From: Phycisphaera sp.
Lineage (GTDB): Bacteria; Planctomycetota; Phycisphaerae; Phycisphaerales; Phycisphaeraceae
Assembly: GCA_023300125.1 (NCBI GenBank)
Contig: JALZVY010000047.1
Span: 1-50,508 of the forward strand
Length of the DNA: 50,508 nucleotides
Reading direction: 5' to 3'
Shown in pieces: positions 44,851-50,508 of the stretch. The stretch's first letter is position 1. Each line of letters begins with the position of its first letter. The notes under the pieces were generated by a model. It was not told the DNA's origin. It did no database searches and was given only the letters and a program-made list of their open reading frames with translations. The translations under genes were made by a program, and so were the position numbers.

Positions 44851-46845
44851 ATGACCTCGTGGGGAGGGTGGATTGGCATGTCGGGCCTGCCTCGCGGCGG
44901 CGCGGGTCGCCCCTTTACGGTCATGCTCAAGAAGCTCAGCGTCCGTCATCTTGTGATTGTGCTCATCGCAGCCACGCTGCTGGGCCTGGTGGCGGTGCGG
45001 GCATCGCGCAGCACACGCGCCCGGGGGTGGGTGGCGCGTGGCGTGGCCCCGGTGGTGTGGCTGTGGACCCCGGTGACACCCACACGGGACGAGCTGCGGA
45101 CCGTCGAGCTGACCCAGCGCCAACTCAAACGAATGCCACGCCCTGCGCGGGCGCCGTATCCGGATCGTCCGCGGGTGGCGTTGATGGATTTTGGAATTGA
45201 CGTCAATTCGTGGATGGGCGACCAACACGCCCGCAAGCTCAGCACGCAGCTACGCGAACGACTGACTTCGGACCCCGCGGCCCAGTGGGTGGATCACGCC
45301 CAACTGCACGCCGCAGCGCGCGACATCAGCCGTGACATGGCCATGGCCCCGGGCACGGAACTTGGCGCCGGCCACCCGGCGTGGGCGGTGGAAATCGGCG
45401 CCAAGCTGGATTGCCAGTTGATCGTCACCGGCCAGTGGATCAACGCGACGGGCGACGCCCCGCAGCTGCGCCTGACGGTGATCGATCTTCTCACCGCCGG
45501 CCGGGTGGCGGAAATCCAGCAGCCCTGGAGCCCGGACCCGGAGCGCGCCGGCTTCACCGACCTCGATGCCCTGGAAACCGCGGTCCGCAGTCTGGTCAAA
45601 ACAGCCCACACCAAGTTAGCGCAGCAGCACGATGCCCCGGTCGTTTCGCTGCTGTTTTTTCGCAACCGCACCGACCACCACCAGCTGGACCACGTGGAAG
45701 CCGCATTGCCCCAGAGCCTTGAGCAATGCGCTGGCGAGCTCTCTGGACCGCGTCTGGTGCAGGTCACCCGCCCCGGGTCGCATGGCCTCACGCAGGGATT
45801 GGCCCTGGTGGGCCTCACCCGCCGCGCCCCGCAGGCCTGGGCGTGCGCGGCGGATTACTACCTGTGGGGCAGCTACGACACGCACGAAAACGACCCAAGC
45901 CTCACCACCGTGACGCTCAACCTGTGGTCGGGGTTCGGGATGCCCAGGACGTTCACCGGCCACGCGTCGGCGGGCGACATCGATGCCGTGGTGGATCGCC
46001 TAGCCCACGCCGCGTGGCAGGCTGCTCAGAAGCCCGCCAGGCCCGAGGTGTGCCCCGACCAGTGCAAGACGGTGGTGGATGAGCTCACCCAGCGTCTCGC
46101 CGAAGACCCGCTGCTTACCGCCCTGTCGCGGCCGCGGGTGAAAAACGCCACAGGCCGTCAGCGCGACGCAGCAACCCGGCAACTGGCGTATCAAGCCTCT
46201 TGCTTCTTCCGCCCCGACGACGTGTCCCTGGCCCGGCACGCGCTCATGGCCCAAGACCCTCAGCCCCTGACCGAATCCACCTGGCTGGGCCTGCGTGCCC
46301 GCGAGGCCCACGTGGATCAGGTGATCAACCGTGTGGGGCCGGCGGTGGCCGACGACTGGGGAATCATGCTGCAAAAATTGGATGTGTTGGTGCGGCGGTC
46401 TGCACTCTTTGTCGCAGCCACCGGACAATCCCGCGCCGCCGTGGGCCCCGACGGCGGCGAGATGCCCCGCGACATGCCGCCCCAGGCTTTGCGTGCCCAA
46501 GGCCTGGACATCATCCAGCGCATGGGGGCTTTCGGCCGCCTGTGTTCGCGCAATGAGATGGCCCCCGAGGGGCTGCCGCTGCGCGCGCACCCCTCAAGCA
46601 TTTTGCTTGAAAACATGCTGCTCACCCACGAGCAAACCGCCGAGTTGTGGACCCAGTGGTGGCCTTATTTCCGTCCGCAGTGGGAGCAGCAGCGCACGAA
46701 ACCCGATCGCTCGTACTACACCCCCAACTTTCTCAAAACACTGGCCCAGGCCTACACCGCCGCAGGACGCCAGGCGGAGTACCAGGCCATGTTTGGCGAG
46801 CTAACAGTGTCGGCGCGTTCGTCTGCCCGTGACGCGTCGTTCTAA
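44851..46845 (+). CDS. Membrane-anchored protein with CsgG/FlgO-like domain
   Basis: A 664-residue protein of unknown function. ATG 44851 is the most likely start (TTG 44839 and ATG 44878 are alternatives). A membrane helix is at about residues 35-55 (HLVIVLIAATLLGLVAVRAS). The next domain resembles the alpha/beta core of CsgG-like proteins: RVALMDFGIDVNSWMGD, a helix KLSTQLRERLTSDP, WVDHAQLHAAARD, then EIGAKLDCQLIVTGQW. The remaining 400 residues are mixed helices without motifs. A TATCAT sequence at 44790-44795 could be its -10, with a ten-codon open frame (44800-44832) between it and the gene. A second CsgG-like protein is encoded at 49544. Role unknown; cell-envelope assembly is a reasonable guess. 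Confidence 0.65.
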   Translation: MTSWGGWIGMSGLPRGGAGRPFTVMLKKLSVRHLVIVLIAATLLGLVAVRASRSTRARGWVARGVAPVVWLWTPVTPTRDELRTVELTQRQLKRMPRPARAPYPDRPRVALMDFGIDVNSWMGDQHARKLSTQLRERLTSDPAAQWVDHAQLHAAARDISRDMAMAPGTELGAGHPAWAVEIGAKLDCQLIVTGQWINATGDAPQLRLTVIDLLTAGRVAEIQQPWSPDPERAGFTDLDALETAVRSLVKTAHTKLAQQHDAPVVSLLFFRNRTDHHQLDHVEAALPQSLEQCAGELSGPRLVQVTRPGSHGLTQGLALVGLTRRAPQAWACAADYYLWGSYDTHENDPSLTTVTLNLWSGFGMPRTFTGHASAGDIDAVVDRLAHAAWQAAQKPARPEVCPDQCKTVVDELTQRLAEDPLLTALSRPRVKNATGRQRDAATRQLAYQASCFFRPDDVSLARHALMAQDPQPLTESTWLGLRAREAHVDQVINRVGPAVADDWGIMLQKLDVLVRRSALFVAATGQSRAAVGPDGGEMPRDMPPQALRAQGLDIIQRMGAFGRLCSRNEMAPEGLPLRAHPSSILLENMLLTHEQTAELWTQWWPYFRPQWEQQRTKPDRSYYTPNFLKTLAQAYTAAGRQAEYQAMFGELTVSARSSARDASF

Positions 46846-46879
46846 TCAGCCCCGGGTTTTGGGTGTCCTGAGCGTGCGG

Positions 46880-46885
46880 TACAGT
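46880..46885 (+). promoter_or_regulatory. -10 box (TACAGT) of a leaderless gene
   Basis: TACAGT ends 6 nt before ATG 46892, with TTTTGG 17 bp further upstream as a weak -35 (46857-46862). There is no Shine-Dalgarno sequence. Confidence 0.55.
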
Positions 46886-46891
46886 GGCCCG

Positions 46892-47392
46892 ATGATTCGA
46901 GCCCGACCATGTGTGACGGCGTTAGCGCTCTTGGCCGCCAGCTGGTACGGCATGATGGCGGTGCACGAGTTGGGGCACGTGATCGGCAGTTGGGCCAGCG
47001 GCGGGCGCGTGACCGACGTGTCGTTGCCTTGGCTGGGGTTCTCGCGCACCGACGTCAAGCCCAACCCCGCACCTGGGCTGGTGGTTTGGGCGGGGCCTCT
47101 GATCGGCACGCTGTTGCCGCGGGTGGTGGCGTGGAAGATCCGCAAGCCGCGCGTGCTGCATAGCGGGCTGATGTTCTTTGCGGGCTTCTGTTTTGTGGCC
47201 AACGGCGGTTATTTGGCCGCGGGGGTGTGGGATCACGTGGGCGACTGCGGCGTGATGCTTGAAACCGGTTCTCCGCGCAGCCTGATCGTTGCCGTGGGCG
47301 TCGTGATGGTCGTCGCAGGATTCAGCCTGTGGCACCGACTGGGTTCCCCCGTTGCATGGTGGCAAGCCGGTTCACACAATCACACGGCTTGA
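46892..47392 (+). CDS. Small M50-like membrane zinc protease
   Basis: A 166-residue integral membrane protein with about four helices. HELGH sits near residue 26 in the first helix (MMAVHELGHVIGSWASGGRV), the zinc motif and following Gly-rich turn of M50B/site-2-like proteases; the phrase HxxGHxxGSWxxGG also occurs in uncharacterised M50 relatives. The third ligand (usually Asp in an N/L-D-G motif) is not obvious in this short form, so proteolytic activity is uncertain. ATG 46892 is chosen because of the TACAGT box; upstream codons overlap the preceding gene. It is convergent with dsbD (13 bp). Confidence 0.72.
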   Translation: MIRARPCVTALALLAASWYGMMAVHELGHVIGSWASGGRVTDVSLPWLGFSRTDVKPNPAPGLVVWAGPLIGTLLPRVVAWKIRKPRVLHSGLMFFAGFCFVANGGYLAAGVWDHVGDCGVMLETGSPRSLIVAVGVVMVVAGFSLWHRLGSPVAWWQAGSHNHTA

Positions 47393-47405
47393 AAAGCGCG
47401 TGTCA

Positions 47406-49487
47406 TCACACGCCCGACGCCCCGCCCACCGCTTGCTGCACCGCCTCGACCACGTCGCTGGGCGTGTAGAAGTCGGCTTTGAAGACCTCGTCGCCCTGGG
47501 CGTTGAGCACCACCAGCAGCGGGATGGTGATCCGGCCCATTTGTTTGAGCAGCGCGTTGCCGTCGACGTTTCGGGCGCTGGTGATGTCGACCTTCATGGT
47601 GATGAGATCCGGGTGGGCGAAGGCCTGCTGCACCGCGTCGGTGTCGAGCACGGTTTTTTCCAACGCTTTGCAGTTCAAACACCAGTCGGCGGTGAAGTCG
47701 ATCACCACCGCACGGCCCGCGGCCTGCGCGGCGGCCAGACGCTGGGGCGTGTAGTACATCCACCCGCCGGTGTAGGCCGCGACATCGGCTTCAGGCGAGA
47801 TGGCCGCGGTGGTGGCGGCTTCGTTGTGCGAAAGGTTCACCCCCACCCACGCGCCCAAGGCGATCAGCAGAAGCGCCGGCAACCCCGCCAGCACGCGGCC
47901 GCGGACAGTCGTGGCCAGCTTGAACGCCCCACGCACCAAGAGCCACAAACCTGCCAGCACGATCAAGGCCCCCACCACCCACCAGTAGACGCCGCTGGGG
48001 GCGCTGCTGCCGTCGGCGGTAAGGCCCACGATGCCCGTGCCCACAAAAAAGGCCGCGGCGGCGAGCATCAGAAGGCCCATGGTCTGCTTCAGCAGTTCGC
48101 TGCCGGCCCCGGCCCGGGGCAGCTTCTTCATCAGGCTTGGGAACAAGGCCAGGCCCAAGTACGGCAAGGCCATGCCGGCGCCCAGCGCGGCAAACACCGC
48201 CAGGGTGGTGGCCGTGCCTTGTTGCGTGGCCCAGATGGCTGCGCCGCCCATGAGCGGACCGGCGCAGGGGGTCGCCAGCACCGCGGTCATCACGCCAAAG
48301 CCCAGCGAGCCCACCACCGTGTCGCTGGTGGGGCTGAATTGGTAGACCGCGCGAGGAAGATTGAGCGTGAAGACCCCAAGCATCGAGACCGCCAACACCG
48401 CGATGATGACGCCCATCGAAAGGGTGAATGCGGGGTATTGAAACAGCTGATTGACCGCACCAAACTGCTTGAGCCCCACCAACGCCCCGGCGATGGCCAT
48501 CCAAAAACCCACGACGCCTGCGGCCATGACCAGCGATAGCAGCACCGTGCGGCCCCGCGAGCCGGCGTGATGGGCCAGGTTCATGACCTTCAACGGAACC
48601 ACCGGCAACACGCAGGGCGTGAAGTTGAGCAAGAAACCCGCGAGCAACGCGGTCAACAAGGTGCCCCACAAAGTGGCTGCACCCGCACGCGGGGTCCCCG
48701 TGTCTTGGGCATCGGTTGATGCCTGGGAGTCCACCGGTGCGGTGGGGTCCTCCGACGCGGCCATCTGCGACCAACCCGCGGGATCAAACGCGGAGAACTT
48801 CTGAGCCAACGCGGGATCGGCGTCGCCGGGATCGACACCCGTGGCAAGGATCTCGGTGCCCGCGGTGAGTCGCAGGGTTTCAGGGATCAGGCAGCGCGTG
48901 GCGTCGCAGGCCTGAAACTCCAGTTCCAATTCCAGCGACAGCGCCCCCGGTTGAGTTCCAGGATCGATCAGCAGCGGCACGTACAGCACCAACTCACCGT
49001 CGTAGACATCAATCGCCTGATCGGCATAGTCCACGTTGTACGCATGGGGCTGGGGGAACTGCACGCGGCCCACGCGAACGCCTTGGGGTGGGTCCACGAT
49101 GCGCAGGGTCGTGGGGTACTGCCCGGGAAACCACGCGGGGCCCGCGCGCTGCTCATCGGGGTTGATGTGAAACGTCGGGGCGATGGTCACCGTGACCGCA
49201 ACCGCCGCCGGCCCGCCCGCGGCCACCTTGGGGGCCGAAAAAGTCGCTTCAGCTTTCACCGGAGCGTTAAATGCCGGCGCGGCTCCGCCCACACCCAAGC
49301 GCACCAAACCCGTCTGGGCCGAAGCGGAAAAACCAACGCTTGCGGCGACAAGCAAGGTCAAAGCGGCAAGGGCAGTGAGTCGAAGAGAGGCCAAGGGGCT
49401 GAATATGGGCATGGCGTGGGGGTGCAAGAAAGTGAGGTTTTTTGAAATCTGCCGACGCATCCCGCCGTCAAGATTCGCCACGGACAT
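47406..49487 (-). CDS. dsbD: Thiol:disulfide interchange protein DsbD-like
   Basis: A 693-residue three-domain reductant conveyor. The signal region (LTALAALTLLVAASVGFSASA) is followed by an immunoglobulin-like periplasmic domain with Cys pair CDATRCLIP. A polytopic domain carries the two membrane cysteines (NFTPCVLPVVPLK and ATPCAGPLMGG), and a C-terminal thioredoxin domain has ADWCLNCK (C603, C606). Electrons pass from cytoplasmic thioredoxin through the membrane to periplasmic thiols, for example for cytochrome c maturation or disulfide isomerisation. ATG 49487 is 7 nt after a TACAAT box; ATG 49412 would give a more ordinary signal peptide, so the start is not settled. It is divergent from the CsgG-like gene at 49544. 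Confidence 0.92.
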   Translation of the reverse strand: MSVANLDGGMRRQISKNLTFLHPHAMPIFSPLASLRLTALAALTLLVAASVGFSASAQTGLVRLGVGGAAPAFNAPVKAEATFSAPKVAAGGPAAVAVTVTIAPTFHINPDEQRAGPAWFPGQYPTTLRIVDPPQGVRVGRVQFPQPHAYNVDYADQAIDVYDGELVLYVPLLIDPGTQPGALSLELELEFQACDATRCLIPETLRLTAGTEILATGVDPGDADPALAQKFSAFDPAGWSQMAASEDPTAPVDSQASTDAQDTGTPRAGAATLWGTLLTALLAGFLLNFTPCVLPVVPLKVMNLAHHAGSRGRTVLLSLVMAAGVVGFWMAIAGALVGLKQFGAVNQLFQYPAFTLSMGVIIAVLAVSMLGVFTLNLPRAVYQFSPTSDTVVGSLGFGVMTAVLATPCAGPLMGGAAIWATQQGTATTLAVFAALGAGMALPYLGLALFPSLMKKLPRAGAGSELLKQTMGLLMLAAAAFFVGTGIVGLTADGSSAPSGVYWWVVGALIVLAGLWLLVRGAFKLATTVRGRVLAGLPALLLIALGAWVGVNLSHNEAATTAAISPEADVAAYTGGWMYYTPQRLAAAQAAGRAVVIDFTADWCLNCKALEKTVLDTDAVQQAFAHPDLITMKVDITSARNVDGNALLKQMGRITIPLLVVLNAQGDEVFKADFYTPSDVVEAVQQAVGGASGV

Positions 49488-49494
49488 TATGCTG

Positions 49495-49500
49495 ATTGTA
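49495..49500 (-). promoter_or_regulatory. -10 box (TACAAT) of leaderless dsbD
   Basis: On the minus strand TACAAT ends 7 nt before ATG 49487, the best -10 match among the leaderless candidates. No clear -35. Confidence 0.55.
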
Positions 49501-49543
49501 GCCTCTGAAAGTTCTCGGTTGTGATTTGTACGGAAGTGCCACC

Positions 49544-50508
49544 ATGAAAAAACCTCTCCATCGTTGCGTTCTTTTCGTATTCACATGTTGCATGATTGGC
49601 GCTGTGACCACCACGCAAGCCGAGCCCGCGGCCGACGCCGCCGCGGATACGGCCGCATCGCCACTGACCGTTGCGGTTTTGGGATTTGAGGCCGTGGGAA
49701 GCGAGCCCCCAGTGGCAGGGGCGGGCTTGAGCGACCTGATCAACGACCTGCTGGAAGCCATGCTCTCAGGTGAACACGGGCTCACTCTGGTGGATCGCGC
49801 TGAACTCAACCGCACACTCACAGAGCAGGCAGTCACCCTCACGGGAGTGACAGACACGGACCACGCGATTGAAATCGGCCGCGTGGTGGGGGCCAAACTG
49901 CTGGTCACGGGAAAGGCTTTCGAGCTGGGGGAAAGCCGCATTGTGACCGCCAAGGTGATTGGCAGTGAAACCACCCTCACCCGCTCCATCATGGTGCGTG
50001 CAGGTTTAGACGCCCCGCTGGATGCAATGGTCTTCGAAGCGGCCGAGAAGATGGTGGCCGTTTTGAACGATCACGCACACGAACTCGTCGCAGGCGCATC
50101 GCCCCACGACCCCCTTCCGGCACTGGTGGCAGAATTGCGAAAGCATAAAGACCTTCCCGTGATGGCCGTGGTCATTCCCGAGGAACACGTGCGCACGCCG
50201 GTGCGTCTTTCCATCGGCGTTGTGGAGGTGCCCGATCCGGCGGTGGAAACCGAGCTCAAGACGGTCTTGATCGACGCGGGCATCGACGTGCGTGATATCA
50301 AAGACAACGCGTTGGCGGACTGGGTCAACGACTTCGAAGCCGGCGCGAACCCGTCGTGGCCACGAAGTCTTGAAGGCGTGGACTGGGTCATCATCGGCGA
50401 GGCTTTTAGCGAGGGTGCTGGCGGCATGGGCCAGTTGCGTTTTGCCAGCGCGCGAGCCGAAATCAACGTGATCCAGCGCAAAGACGGTCGCCTCGTCCGG
50501 GCCGACCG
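49544..50508 (+). CDS. Secreted CsgG-family protein, N-terminal part
   Basis: The frame is open from ATG 49544 to the window edge (321 residues); the C-terminus is missing. A signal peptide (CVLFVFTCCMIGAVTTTQA) is followed by a CsgG-like alpha/beta core: LTVAVLGFEAVG, GLSDLINDLLEAMLSG, LTLVDRAELNRTLTEQ, AIEIGRVVGAKLLVTGKAFE. These segments are characteristic of the curli assembly lipoprotein and its relatives, but no lipobox Cys is positioned clearly here. A second similar half starts near residue 200 (LPVMAVVIPEEHV, VETELKTVLIDAGIDVRDI). No curli subunit genes are nearby. It is similar in layout to the gene at 44851. Inferred role: envelope-associated assembly factor or sensor. Confidence 0.75.
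   Translation, partial: MKKPLHRCVLFVFTCCMIGAVTTTQAEPAADAAADTAASPLTVAVLGFEAVGSEPPVAGAGLSDLINDLLEAMLSGEHGLTLVDRAELNRTLTEQAVTLTGVTDTDHAIEIGRVVGAKLLVTGKAFELGESRIVTAKVIGSETTLTRSIMVRAGLDAPLDAMVFEAAEKMVAVLNDHAHELVAGASPHDPLPALVAELRKHKDLPVMAVVIPEEHVRTPVRLSIGVVEVPDPAVETELKTVLIDAGIDVRDIKDNALADWVNDFEAGANPSWPRSLEGVDWVIIGEAFSEGAGGMGQLRFASARAEINVIQRKDGRLVRAD

Overview
The window is high-GC bacterial DNA that most resembles a planctomycete of the Phycisphaerae type. The reasons are large pseudopilin-like proteins (one with an H-X9-DG tail), a very large TPR/PQQ-propeller secreted protein, secreted agarase-like and beta-propeller enzymes suggesting a marine polysaccharide degrader, and few clear Shine-Dalgarno sites. 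No 16S rRNA is present, so this placement is inference.

Layout. 1-5636: a type II secretion/pseudopilin cassette (3' end of one gene, a GspJ-like pseudopilin, a 1158-residue GspK-like protein) closed by a strong terminator. 5750-7082: a HIT-family protein and an H-X9-DG pseudopilin. 7107-9021 (minus): hisC then hisB. 9161-12179 (plus): a secreted Ala/Leu-rich helical-repeat protein and a DegT/DnrJ-type sugar aminotransferase. 12227-20063 (minus): a putative export operon, GAF-HlyD adaptor, then an M50 protease with a PqqD-like N-terminus and HlyD-like C-terminus, then a C-terminally short SecA, followed by a separately promoted TIM-barrel secreted protein. 20292-20365: tRNA-Val(GAC) with its own promoter and terminator. 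20547-26642 (minus): a Sel1-repeat protein with a His-rich tail, a secreted helical-repeat protein, a beta-propeller/DNRLRE protein and a GH50-like agarase, with a gene-free, partly AT-rich spacer between the last two. 26952-34227: fabI, a cytochrome c lipoprotein, clpC, an HDOD-GGDEF protein and asd. 34380-43555: the 1451-residue TPR/PQQ protein, glyA, pilB and pilT. 43716-50508: a DUF5718-like protein, two CsgG-like secreted proteins, a small M50-like membrane protease and dsbD.

Two things stand out. First, four co-directional, functionally linked gene pairs (hisC/hisB, GAF-HlyD/M50, M50/SecA, pilB/pilT) are each separated by an inverted repeat whose arms are built of 7-bp tandem units. Three have 25-38-bp arms around an 82-94-nt centre. 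The fourth has a 14-bp paired core and a 79-nt centre. Two overlap the upstream stop codon. No such element was seen in divergent or convergent spacers. I know of no described family matching this; cyanobacterial heptanucleotide repeats are the nearest analogue I can name. Second, the SecA / M50-PqqD-HlyD / GAF-HlyD operon looks like a dedicated export or peptide-processing machine with no canonical Sec or type I partner beside it.

Many genes appear to be transcribed without a leader. Seven have a TANNNT -10 box ending 6-7 nt before the start codon, and several others lack a visible Shine-Dalgarno site.
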